From: Brachybacterium halotolerans
GTDB taxonomy: Bacteria; Actinomycetota; Actinomycetes; Actinomycetales; Dermabacteraceae
Direction of reading: 5' to 3'
Length of the DNA stretch: 64,000 nt
Assembly (NCBI RefSeq): GCF_016623465.1
Contig: NZ_JAEDAJ010000001.1
Location: 78,222-142,221, forward strand
The notes below the pieces were generated by a model. That model was given only the letters and a program-made list of their open reading frames with translations, was not told the DNA's origin and did not search any database. A program made the translations under genes and the position numbers. Below, one piece after another: positions 47,977 through 58,557 of this stretch. Numbering within the stretch: the first letter of the stretch is position 1; every line of letters begins with the position of its first letter.

Positions 47977-48813
47977 TCACCGCGGTGGCGCGACCCCCAC
48001 GGGCAGGTCCTCGCCCTCGCGGGCGGTGAGCACGATCGGCTCGCCGTCGGTGACCTGCAGGGTGTGCTCGGCGTGCGCGCCGCGCGAGCCGTCGTCGGAC
48101 ATGACCGACCATCCGTCCCGGTCGGTGATGTGCACAGCGTCGGTCGAGTGCATGAGGAACGGCTCGACCGTGAGCAGCATGCCCGCCTCGAGCACCGGTC
48201 CCGTCCCGGCCGTGCCGTGGTTCGGGACGAAGGGCGCCTCGTGCATCGTGCGTCCCACGCCGTGCCCGCCGAACTCGTGGTTGATCACGCGGCCCAGGCG
48301 CTGCGCGGCGTCCTCGACGGCGCGGCCGATGTCGCCCACGTGCGCGCCCGCGCGGACCTCCGCGATGCCGGCCCACATGGTCGTCTCGACGTCGGCGATG
48401 AGGGCGAGGTCCGCCGGCTCGGCGGCGCTCTGCGGCCCGACCACGAAGGACAGCGCCGAATCCGCGACCCAGCTCTCGAGCTCCACCGCGAAGTCCAGGG
48501 ACAGCAGATCACCGGCCTCGAGCACGCGATCGTACGGCCTGCCGTGCAGCACGGTGTCGTTGACCGAGGTGCACATGACCCGCCCGAAGGGGTAGGCGCC
48601 GAACCGAGGATGGTAGTCCAGGTAACAGCTGGTCGCCCCCGCCTCTCGGATCATCCGATGCGCCTCGGCGTCGATGTCCAGCAGGGAGTCGCCGACGGCC
48701 ACGGTCTCGCGCAGGTGCGAGAGCACGCCGGCGACGAACCGTCCGGCGGGGGCGGCCTCGGCGGTCGTGGGCCGTTCCGGTGCGGGGCGCTGGCGGCGAC
48801 GGCGCAGGATCAT
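47977..48813 (-). CDS. map: Methionine aminopeptidase, type I
   Basis: A 278-aa enzyme removing the initiator methionine. The metal ligands are present in order: Asp in LSLDFAVELE, Asp in WVADSALSFV, His in EFGGHGVGRTMHE, Glu in LTVEPFLM and Glu in GAHAEHTLQ. The N-terminal 20 residues are a basic extension (MILRRRRQRPAPERP). ATG at 48813 follows GAGGAG and overlaps the stop of the heme A synthase gene by 4 nt, so the two are one operon. Most actinobacteria have a second map elsewhere; whether this is the essential copy is unknown. Confidence 0.92.
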   Translation of the reverse strand: MILRRRRQRPAPERPTTAEAAPAGRFVAGVLSHLRETVAVGDSLLDIDAEAHRMIREAGATSCYLDYHPRFGAYPFGRVMCTSVNDTVLHGRPYDRVLEAGDLLSLDFAVELESWVADSALSFVVGPQSAAEPADLALIADVETTMWAGIAEVRAGAHVGDIGRAVEDAAQRLGRVINHEFGGHGVGRTMHEAPFVPNHGTAGTGPVLEAGMLLTVEPFLMHSTDAVHITDRDGWSVMSDDGSRGAHAEHTLQVTDGEPIVLTAREGEDLPVGVAPPR

Positions 48814-49850
48814 CGGCGGCGCGCCTCCTCGTCGGCCGACGGCGCCGGGCTCGTCGCGCCGGCGACCACGTGCACGTCGGCGGCGGACGGCGCGAGGTCG
48901 GTCCACGAGAAGCAGGTCGAGACGATCGCGGTGACGGCCGCGGTGAACAGCGCGGCGCCGGTCATGTGGAGGCCGACGAGCACCTCGGGCAGTCCGGTGA
49001 AGTACTGCGTGTAGCCGATGACGGCCTGCAGCAGGGTGACCGCGACGACGAGCCAGGCGGTGCGACGGGGACGGCGCGGGGCCTTCATGAGGTGAAGGCA
49101 CAGCACCAGGCCGACGAGCAGGCCGCAGAACAGCATCACCGAGTCCGCGTGCAGCCAGGAGACGGTGCGCGGGTCCAGGCCCAGGCGCAGCGTGGCGTCG
49201 ATGTCGCCCGAGTGCGGCCCGGAGTTCGTGGTGAGGGTCCCCAGGAACAGCACCGCGGCGGCGACGACGGCCATCACCGCGGAGAGCGCGACGAGCGGGG
49301 TCGGCACCACGCGGCGCAGACGCCCGTCGCCGTCGTGGACCCGGACCACGAGGATCGCCGAGACCACCACGAGGGCGATCGAGATGAGGAAGTGCGGGGC
49401 GACGGCGATCGGGTGCAGGTCGAGCTTCACGACGGCCATCCCGACGATGGCCTGCGCCGCGGTGCCGACGAGCGGAAGGATCGAGAGCACGATGAAGGAG
49501 GTGCCCTTCCGGCGCAGCCACAGCAGCGCGACCACGAGCAGCGCGATCGCGAAGATGCCGAGCACCCCGGTGAGCGTCCGGTTGCCGAACTCGATGAAGG
49601 GGCGGATGCCCATGTCGGGGGAGTAGCGGGGCGTGAACTGGCCGGGCTCGCAGCTGGGCCAGGTGGTGCACCCCAGGCCCGACTTCGTCAGCCGCACCAC
49701 GCCGCCGGTGACGATGATGCCCATCTGGCAGATGAGGTTCCCCCAGAAGATCACCTGCACGAGTCGGCGCTTCCACGGGGCGAGGGCGGCCAGGGCGGGG
49801 GAGACGGTGCCCGGGAGGGCGGAGCCGGGCGCGGCGGGGGCGGTGGTCAT
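48810..49850 (-). CDS. ctaA: Heme A synthase (COX15/CtaA family)
   Basis: A 346-aa integral membrane protein with eight predicted spans that oxidises heme O to heme A for cytochrome aa3 oxidase. Conserved are IVTGGVVRLTKSGLGC, the extracytoplasmic cysteine pair GCTTWPSCEP, heme-ligating His residues in FIEFGNRT-adjacent and SWLHADSVM regions, and VGLHMTGA. It precedes the map gene and lies downstream of an ABC-2 pair; the same group borders sufR in M. tuberculosis (Rv1456c-Rv1458c). No ctaB is in the window. Confidence 0.92.
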   Translation of the reverse strand: MTTAPAAPGSALPGTVSPALAALAPWKRRLVQVIFWGNLICQMGIIVTGGVVRLTKSGLGCTTWPSCEPGQFTPRYSPDMGIRPFIEFGNRTLTGVLGIFAIALLVVALLWLRRKGTSFIVLSILPLVGTAAQAIVGMAVVKLDLHPIAVAPHFLISIALVVVSAILVVRVHDGDGRLRRVVPTPLVALSAVMAVVAAAVLFLGTLTTNSGPHSGDIDATLRLGLDPRTVSWLHADSVMLFCGLLVGLVLCLHLMKAPRRPRRTAWLVVAVTLLQAVIGYTQYFTGLPEVLVGLHMTGAALFTAAVTAIVSTCFSWTDLAPSAADVHVVAGATSPAPSADEEARRR

Positions 49851-49947
49851 GGGGCGATCCTCGCGAGTGGGAACGGACGACGGGACGATGTGGGCGCGGT
49901 GGGCGCAGGCGGGATCAGCGCCGGGGCGCGGGTGCTCGAGCGGGCGC

Positions 49948-50741
49948 TCACGCGGAGGTCCAGCGGAACCAGCGGGCCACGGCGAGCGACGCCGCGACCG
50001 CCCAGACCACGAGCACCACGAGCGAGCCGACGGGGAAGTGCCCGTCGGCCAGCACGGCGCGCAGCAGCTCGCCGAGCGCCCCGGAGGGCAGCAGGTCGAC
50101 GAGGCCGCCGAGCATTCGCGGGTAGGCGGCCGAGGGGATCGCGACGCCGCCCACGGCCACGAACAGCACGAACAGGACGTTGGAGACGGCGAGGACGGCC
50201 TCGGTGCGCAGTGTGCCGGCGACCAGCAGGCCGAGCGCCCCGAAGGCGATGGTGCCCACGAGCCAGATCGGCACGACCTCGAGCAGGCCGACCGCGTGCG
50301 GCCTCCACCCCAGGATCAGCGCGATCACGCCCAGCACCACGACCTGCAGCACGTGCACGCAGAGCGTCGCGAGGATCTTCCCGGTGAGGTAGCCGTCCCG
50401 GCCCAGCGGCGTGGTCGCGATCCAGCGCAGCACGCCGCCGCGCCGGTCGAAGCCGGTCTGGATGGCCTGCGAGGTGAAGGAGGTGGAGATCAGGGCGGTC
50501 GCCGCGGTCGCGGCGACCGCGGTGTCGATCGAGGCGAGGCCCTCGACGCGGCCGACGGGCACGAAACGCAGCGCGAGCAGCACGAGCGCCGGCATGAGGA
50601 TCGCGACCATGAGCTGCTCGCCGTTGGTCAGCAGGATGCGCGCCTCGAGCACGGCGTGGGCGAGGATGCGGCGAGCCCTCGGCGCGGGCGCGGCGCGGTG
50701 CTCGGCGGCGGACGCTGTGGTCATCGGACGTGCTCCTGCGC

Positions 50742-50745
<4 letters not shown>
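49948..50745 (-). CDS. ABC-2 type transporter permease
   Basis: A 265-aa permease with six membrane spans, starting LMVAILMPALVLLAL after a basic N-terminus. Characteristic ABC-2 features are FTSQAIQTGFDRRGGVLRWIATTPLGR and a long central loop before YLTGKILATL. ATG at 50745 overlaps the ATPase stop codon, but a second ATG at 50724 has an identical upstream site because a 21-bp unit is duplicated here. Pairs with the ATPase at 50742-51617 as a DrrAB-like exporter; substrate unknown. Confidence 0.88.
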
Positions 50746-51617
<872 letters not shown>

Positions 51618-51719
51618 GACGCCGACCATGCTAGGCCCCCGCTCCCGGGAGGTCCCTGCACCTGTGACCCGGCTCCATCCCACGCGCCTACCTCGACGCA
51701 CGGGATCGCCCCGGGAGGA

Positions 51720-52775
51720 TCAGCGACCGGTCACGTGCAGGGGCGTGTGCGCGGGGTCGACGACCTCGTCGGCCTTCGGGGGCAGCGGCGCGGTGCCGCC
51801 GGGCCCCCAGGTGTCGGTGTCGAAGCGGTCGCGGTCGTGGGCCTCGAGGAAGATCGAGGTGTCCGGTCCCAGCGGCACGATCTGCGTGGGGTTCAGATCG
51901 GTCTGCACCACGTAGTAGTGCTCCTTGATGTGCTGGAAGTCGATCGTGTCGCCGAAGCCCGGCGTCCGGAAGAGGTCCTTCGTGTAGTTCCAGAGATTGG
52001 GCATGCTCGCGAGCGGCTGACGGTTCGCCTTGAAGTGCGAGTGGTAGACGGGGTCGAAGCGCACCAGGGTCGGGAACAGGCGCACGTCGGCCTCGGTGAT
52101 CGAGGGGCCCATGAGGTAGCGCGAACGGGAGAGGCGGTCCTCGAGCACGTCGAGGCTCTCCCAGAGGTCCGTGTACGCCTTCTCGTAGGTCTCCTGGGAG
52201 CCGGCGAACCCCGTCTTGTACACGCCGTTGTTCACGTGGTGCAGCACCCAGTGGTTGAGCTCGTCGATCTCCGCGCGCTGCGCCTCGGGGTAGAGGTCGG
52301 GCGCGCCCTCGCGGTGGAAGTCCGTCCACTGGGTCGCGAAGTCCAGGGTGATCCGGTGGAAGTCGTTGGTGACCACGCCGCCGGTGGGGATGTCCACCAT
52401 CGCGGGCACGGTGATGCCGCGCGGGTAGTCGGGGTACCGGGTGAAGTAGGCCTGCTGGAGGCGCTCGATGCCCAGCACCGGATCCTTGCCGCCCGGGTCG
52501 AGGTCGAAGGTCCACGAGCGCTTGTCGTGCGTGGGGCCGGCGATCGCCATCGAGATCGCGTCCTCCAGCCCCAGCAGGCGGCGCGAGATGATCGTGCGGT
52601 TGGCCCAGGGGCAGGCGCGCGAGACGGCGAGGCGATAGCGGCCCGCCTCGGCGGGCCACGGGCTCGACCCGTCGGACGTGATGCGGTCGGGGATGTAGTT
52701 CATGTCGCGATCGAAGGCCTCGCCCGCGTGGACGTACGAGCCGGTCTGGTCGTTCGGGTCGTTCTCCATCTCCAT
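51720..52775 (-). CDS. Glutathionyl-hydroquinone reductase-like (ECM4/YqjG) transferase
   Basis: A 351-aa protein of the Xi-class glutathione transferase family. The catalytic Cys is in SRACPWANRT (usual form CPWAHR; here Asn replaces His). Other family segments are ITVPAMVDIPTGGVVTND, YKTGFAGSQETYEKAY and SRYLMGPSITEADVRLFPTL. Actinobacteria generally use mycothiol, so the thiol partner is uncertain. ATG at 52775 has GGAGGAGGAG. A TATCAT box overlapped by an ATAGTT palindrome lies about 45 nt upstream, suggesting repression. It occupies the place of mptB in the mycobacterial suf region. Confidence 0.88.
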   Translation of the reverse strand: MEMENDPNDQTGSYVHAGEAFDRDMNYIPDRITSDGSSPWPAEAGRYRLAVSRACPWANRTIISRRLLGLEDAISMAIAGPTHDKRSWTFDLDPGGKDPVLGIERLQQAYFTRYPDYPRGITVPAMVDIPTGGVVTNDFHRITLDFATQWTDFHREGAPDLYPEAQRAEIDELNHWVLHHVNNGVYKTGFAGSQETYEKAYTDLWESLDVLEDRLSRSRYLMGPSITEADVRLFPTLVRFDPVYHSHFKANRQPLASMPNLWNYTKDLFRTPGFGDTIDFQHIKEHYYVVQTDLNPTQIVPLGPDTSIFLEAHDRDRFDTDTWGPGGTAPLPPKADEVVDPAHTPLHVTGR

Positions 52776-52820
52776 GTCTCCTCCTCCGTGACGGTCCAGG
52801 GCGTCTCCCGGACACGGACC

Positions 52821-52843
52821 ATGATAGTTGAAGGATGAACTAT
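52821..52843 (-). promoter_or_regulatory. -10 box with overlapping palindromic operator of the reductase-like gene
   Basis: TATCAT on the minus strand (52826 to 52821) is overlapped by ATAGTTGAAGGATGAACTAT at 52824-52843, an imperfect palindrome with ATAGTT/AACTAT ends. A bound repressor would block the promoter; MarR-type sites often look like this. Confidence 0.55.
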
Positions 52844-53062
52844 GTGCACGGGTGGATCGCGGCGACGTCGGGAACGGGGGTCCGGCGCCGATCGGCGGGC
52901 GCGCCGCCGGGGGTGCCGGCAGTGCGCCGACAGCGCTCCGGAAGTTCGTCGTCCGTGCGCTCCCGGCGTGCTCTCCGCGCGCCCCCGAGCCGCCGACCTG
53001 CGGTGAGCCTTCCCTAACGTGGGCAGACGCACGTCGGCCCCTCGGCTCCCCCTGCCTTTTCG

Positions 53063-53082
53063 CAACGTTCGGGTTGTAAAAT
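53063..53082 (+). promoter_or_regulatory. SufR operator and -10 box of the suf operon
   Basis: CAAC-GTTCGG-GTTG at 53063-53076 is an exact CAAC-N6-GTTG, the site known for cyanobacterial SufR. It abuts TAAAAT at 53077-53082, the best -10 box in the region. SufR bound here would cover the spacer and block transcription. Confidence 0.75.
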
Positions 53083-53134
53083 CGGGCGTGTCGGCGTCGC
53101 CCGCGTCGACCCCGCAAGGGAAGGAGGGCATCCG

Positions 53135-53976
53135 ATGGCAGCGCACGCAGCGGCGCAGCAGCGCGACTCCGCCGCGCCGCACGGAACTCGAGAACAGCCC
53201 CAGAGCCAGGGCCCGCCCGAGCACCAGGACCAGGCCGGGCACCACGACGACACCGAGCAGCAGGATCGGACCGAGCACCGGGACACCCGCGATCGGCTCA
53301 TCGATGCGATCTCCGCCCACGGCCCGATCTCGGCCCGAGCCCTCGCCGAGATGTTCGGCCTCACCAGCGCCGCGGTCCGACGGCACCTCTCCGCCCTCGA
53401 GGCCGACGGCGTGATCGAGGAGCACGATGTCCCCGTGCACCAGCGCGGGCGCGGACGCCCCTCGAAGAGCTTCGTGCTCTCGGCCTCCGCCCACGAGGAC
53501 CTCGGCAGCGAGTACGACGACCTGGCGATGCTCGCGCTCGACGAGCTCGCCCGCCGCGGCGGGGGAGAGGCGCTCACGCACCTCGCCTGCGCACGCGTCG
53601 CCCCCTGGGAGGAGGACCTCTCCGCCCGGGTCGGCGAGCTCGAGGAGGCGGGCGAGGAGGTCTCGCGTGCACGCCGCGTCGAGATCCTCGCCGACATCCT
53701 CACCGAGCGCGGCTACGCCGCCACGGTGCGCCCCGTGACCGTGACCATCCCGGCCTCCGGGAGGTCCGGCAGGCCGCGTACGGTGGAGACGGCCCAGCTG
53801 GTCCAGGGCCACTGCCCGATCCAGGAGGTCGCGGCCCGCCACCCCGAGCTGTGCGAGGCGGAGACCACGGCCATCGGCCGGATGGCGGGAGCGCCCGTCC
53901 AGAGGCTCGCGACACTTGCAGGCGGCGCCCACGCCTGCACGACCCACATTCCGCTCACGGAGGGAAACACACCACG

Positions 53977-53980
<4 letters not shown>
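53135..53980 (+). CDS. sufR: SufR-type Fe-S-sensing repressor
   Basis: The 281-aa DeoR/ArsR-type regulator has a disordered Gln/His-rich N-terminus (about 50 residues longer than usual). A winged helix follows ([34 protein letters not shown], wing GRGRPSKSF), and a C-terminal Fe-S domain with cysteines in [16 protein letters not shown] and HACTTH. SufR carries a 4Fe-4S cluster and represses the suf operon when cluster supply is adequate. AAGGAGG precedes ATG. It overlaps sufB by ATGA. The CAAC-N6-GTTG operator sits about 55 bp upstream. Confidence 0.92.
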
Positions 53981-55406
<1,426 letters not shown>

Positions 55407-55407
<1 letters not shown>

Positions 55408-56747
55408 TGACGACGACCGATGTGAAGGGCCCCGAGAGCACAGGGGACGAGCAGGCCAACGAGGCGGTCGGCGGCGCCGCGGGCGCCGCCCCCGTCGCCG
55501 CTCAGGACGTGCTCGTCGAGGACGAGGACCGCGGCGAGGCCGGACGCGCCGTCCGCGCGGAGCTCGAGGACGAGGGCATCGCACTGCCCGGCTCCCCGGC
55601 CTCCGGGGAGGACTCGCACGCGACCCGCGCGAACCGCGTGCGCTCCTTCGAGGTCGCGGACTTCTCCCGGCCGACGTCCAAGGACGAGGAGTGGCGCTTC
55701 ACGCCGCTGCGCGTGCTCTCCCCGCTGTTCGAGGACCTGCCCACCGAGGACCTCGAGGGCGATCCGGCCGTCGACTACCAGATCAGCGTCCCCGAGGGCG
55801 CCCCCGAGGCCTCGACGCTCGCCCCGGGGCAGAGCCCGCGGGGCACCGCGCTCGTGCCCGAGGACATCGTCTCCGCGGTGGCCTCGGCCCGCACCGAGCA
55901 GGCGCTGCACCTGCGCGCGCCCCGCGGCGCGGAGCTCGCCGACCCGTTCCGCGTGGCGATCACCGGCCGCGGCGCCGAGCGCCGCGGCAACGCCCACGTG
56001 GTCCTGGAGACCGAGGAGTCCTCGGTCGCGACCTTCGTGCTGGACCACACGGGCAGCGCGCGGTTCGCCGAGAACGTCGAGATGATCGTCGGCGACAACT
56101 CGCAGATGACCGTGATCTCGCTGCAGAACTGGGAGGACGATGCTCTGCACATCTCCGCCCACCACTCCCGGCTGGGACGCGATGCGCGTCTGAAGCACAT
56201 CGTCGTGACCCTCGGCGGCCGCGCGGTGCGCATCAACGCGATCGGCGAGTTCAGCGCCCCCGGCTCGGAGCTCGAGAAGCTGGGCCTGTACTTCTCCGAC
56301 GAGGGTCAGTTCCTCGAGCACCGCATCTTCGTGGACCACGCGGCCCCGAAGTGCACCTCGAACTCGGCCTACAAGGGTGCGCTGCAGGGCAAGGGCGCGC
56401 GCTCGGTCTGGGTGGGCGACGTGCTCATCCGCAAGGAGGCCGAGGGCACCAGCACCTACGAGCTGAACCGCAACCTCGTGCTCACCGAGGGCGCCCGCGC
56501 CGACTCGGTGCCGAACCTCGAGATCGAGACCGGGGAGATCGAGGGCGCCGGCCATGCCGCCGCCACCGGTCGCTTCGACGACGAGCAGCTGTTCTACCTG
56601 CGCGCCCGCGGCATCCCCGAGCTCGAGGCCCGCAGGCTCGTGGTGCGCGGCTTCTTCGCCGAGCTCATCCAGCAGATCGATGTCCCCGAGATCCGCGAGG
56701 CCCTCACCGACTCGATCGAGGCGGAGCTGCAGCGGAGCATGAACTGA
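55407..56747 (+). CDS. sufD: Fe-S cluster assembly protein SufD
   Basis: A 446-aa beta-helix partner of SufB. After an unusual acidic, low-complexity N-terminus of about 70 residues come DFSRPTSKDEEWRFTPL, the core (ISLQNWEDDALH, KHIVVTLGGR), HAAPKCTSNSAYKGAL with the conserved Cys and His, and EGTSTYELNRNLVL. The C-terminal RRLVVRGFFAELIQQI is the SufC-binding helix region. AAGGAG lies at 55391-55396 within the end of sufB. Overlaps neighbouring genes by single bases on both sides. Confidence 0.95.
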
Positions 56748-57091
56748 TGAGCGACTCCTTCGTCCCCGTCGCGCGCCTGACGGACCTCGCCCCCGGCGAG
56801 GCCCTGGGCCTCGAGGTCTCCGGCCTCGAGATCGCCCTGGTGCGCGACGAGGACGGGGGAGTGCACGCCCTCGCGGACATCTGCTCCCACGACGACGTCG
56901 CGCTGTCCGACGGCGACGTCGAGGGGTGCACGCTGGAGTGCTGGAAGCACGGGAGCCAGTTCGACCTGGTGACCGGACGCCCCCTCCAGCTGCCCGCCGT
57001 CCGTCCCGTCCCCGTCTATCCCGTCCGCGTCGACGCGGACGGCCAGATCGCCGTCGACCCCGAGCATGCGCTCACAGGGTCCGCGGGCTGA
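56747..57091 (+). CDS. Rieske-type 2Fe-2S ferredoxin
   Basis: A 114-aa protein with the Rieske motif DICSHDDVALSDG and ECWKHGSQFD, giving Cys-x-His and Cys-x2-His ligands. Small soluble Rieske proteins of this kind are encoded in the suf operons of many actinobacteria between sufD and sufC and are often labelled non-heme iron oxygenase ferredoxin subunit. Its start overlaps the sufD stop. It may supply electrons or be a cluster recipient; the role is not proven. A 57-bp gap with its own ribosome-binding site AAGGAG separates it from sufC. Confidence 0.9.
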   Translation: MSDSFVPVARLTDLAPGEALGLEVSGLEIALVRDEDGGVHALADICSHDDVALSDGDVEGCTLECWKHGSQFDLVTGRPLQLPAVRPVPVYPVRVDADGQIAVDPEHALTGSAG

Positions 57092-57148
57092 GCGGCCGTC
57101 CTCCCGACGCACCGAACGTCCTGTCACTTCCGAAGGAGACCACCCACC

Positions 57149-57907
57149 ATGTCGATCCTCGAGATCCGCGATCTGCACGCCACCGTCGAGACCCCTGAGG
57201 GCACCAAGGAGATCCTCAAGGGCGTCGACCTCACCATCCGCAGCGGCGAGACCCACGCGATCATGGGCCCCAACGGCTCGGGCAAGTCCACGCTCGCCTA
57301 CTCGATCGCCGGCCACCCCAAGTACGAGATCACCTCGGGCACCGTGACGCTCGACGGCGAGGACGTCCTCGCGATGAGCGTCGACGAGCGCGCCCGCGCC
57401 GGCCTGTTCCTGGCCATGCAGTACCCGGTCGAGGTCCCCGGCGTCACCGTCTCGAACTTCCTGCGGACCGCCAAGACCGCGATCGACGGCGAGGCCCCGG
57501 CCCTGCGCACCTGGGTCAAGGACGTGCGCGGCGCGATGGACAACCTCAAGATGGATCCGGTCTTCGCCGAGCGCAACGTCAACGAGGGCTTCTCCGGCGG
57601 TGAGAAGAAGCGCCACGAGATCCTCCAGATGGAGCTGCTGAAGCCGTCCATGGCGATCCTCGACGAGACCGATTCCGGCCTCGACGTCGACGCCCTGCGC
57701 GTGGTCTCCGAGGGCGTGAACCGCGCCAAGGACACCACCGACGTGGGCGTCATGCTGATCACCCACTACACGCGCATCCTCAACTACATCAAGCCCGACT
57801 TCGTGCACGTGTTCGTGAACGGCCAGGTCGCCGAGCAGGGCGGCCCCGAGCTCGCCGAGCGCCTCGAGGCCGAGGGCTACGAGCGCTTCCTCACGGGTGC
57901 CAAGTGA
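57149..57907 (+). CDS. sufC: Fe-S assembly ATPase SufC
   Basis: The 252-aa ABC-type ATPase of SufBCD. Walker A is GPNGSGKSTL, signature GFSGGEKKRHEI, Walker B LAILDETDSGLDVD, and H-loop ITHYTRIL. AAGGAG precedes the ATG. It is coupled by a GTGA overlap to sufT, where most actinobacteria have sufS and sufU between these genes. Confidence 0.97.
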   Translation: MSILEIRDLHATVETPEGTKEILKGVDLTIRSGETHAIMGPNGSGKSTLAYSIAGHPKYEITSGTVTLDGEDVLAMSVDERARAGLFLAMQYPVEVPGVTVSNFLRTAKTAIDGEAPALRTWVKDVRGAMDNLKMDPVFAERNVNEGFSGGEKKRHEILQMELLKPSMAILDETDSGLDVDALRVVSEGVNRAKDTTDVGVMLITHYTRILNYIKPDFVHVFVNGQVAEQGGPELAERLEAEGYERFLTGAK

Positions 57908-58344
57908 CCGCCCCGGAGAACGACGGAGCGGACGCCCAGATGCCGGCCGACGGTGCGGTCTCGGGTGACGGCACGGCCCCGGCCGACGGCACGGCCGCAT
58001 CGGAGGGCGCCGCCGCGACGGATGGCGGGCCCTCGACCTTCGTGAGCGAGGAGGAGGTGCGCGAGTCCCTCAAGGACGTCATCGACCCCGAGCTCGGGAT
58101 CAACGTCGTGGACCTCGGCCTCGTCTACGGCATCACCGTGGACCAGGGCAACGCCGTGGTCGACATGACGCTGACCTCCGCCGCGTGCCCGCTCACCGAC
58201 GTGCTCGAGGAGCAGACCTTCGCGGCGCTCGACCCCATCTGCGAGACGCACAGGATCAACTGGGTCTGGATGCCGCCGTGGGGCATGGAGATGATCACCG
58301 AGGACGGCCGCGAGCAGCTGAGGGCCATCGGCTTCAACCTCTGA
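57904..58344 (+). CDS. sufT: SufT / MIP18-family Fe-S maturation protein
   Basis: A 146-aa protein with a disordered Asp/Ala-rich N-terminus (residues 1-45) and a DUF59 domain: VIDPELGINVVDLGLVYGI, VVDMTLTSAACPLTDVL with the conserved Cys, and WVWMPPWGMEMI. SufT helps mature Fe-S proteins. GTG start overlaps the sufC stop. Two hairpins follow. The direct adjacency to sufC, with no cysteine desulfurase gene, is notable. Confidence 0.93.
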   Translation: MTAPENDGADAQMPADGAVSGDGTAPADGTAASEGAAATDGGPSTFVSEEEVRESLKDVIDPELGINVVDLGLVYGITVDQGNAVVDMTLTSAACPLTDVLEEQTFAALDPICETHRINWVWMPPWGMEMITEDGREQLRAIGFNL

Positions 58345-58373
58345 CCCGCGGCCGACGTCCGGGATCCGCACCG

Positions 58374-58413
58374 AGCGAGGCCACTCGTGCGACTGCGCAC
58401 GGGTGGCCTCGCT
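58374..58413 (+). terminator. Terminator of the suf operon
   Basis: 18-bp arms at 58374-58391 and 58396-58413 with one G-U wobble and a 4-nt loop, 30 nt after the sufT stop. Confidence 0.8.
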
Positions 58414-58466
58414 GAGTATCGGGGACCTGGCCGAGGGTCGGCGCGGCCTCGCCGAGAGCCGAGCAC

Positions 58467-58528
58467 CGAACAGTGCTGCGCAGTTGTCGTCATGGAGCCT
58501 CATAACGACGACTGCGCAGCACTGTTCG
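58467..58528. repeat. Long inverted repeat between sufT and ald
   Basis: 24-bp arms at 58467-58490 and 58505-58528 around a 14-nt loop. On the plus-strand RNA all 24 pairs form if one G-U is allowed. It lies between the suf terminator and the convergent ald stop at 58558. Confidence 0.75.
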
Positions 58529-58557
58529 TGGTTCCGGGCCGGTGGCCGGCCCCGTCC

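Larger units (their letters stand above)
52776..53134. other. 359-bp divergent control region between the reductase-like gene and sufR
   Basis: Holds the reductase promoter/operator near 52821-52843 and the sufR promoter/operator near 53063-53082. The 220 bp between them have no supportable gene or repeat. Confidence 0.6.

Noticed and set aside
52828..53079. Possible 83-aa gene in the reductase/sufR gap
   Set aside because: It overlaps the operator/promoter, has no ribosome-binding site, no homology I recognise and atypical composition.
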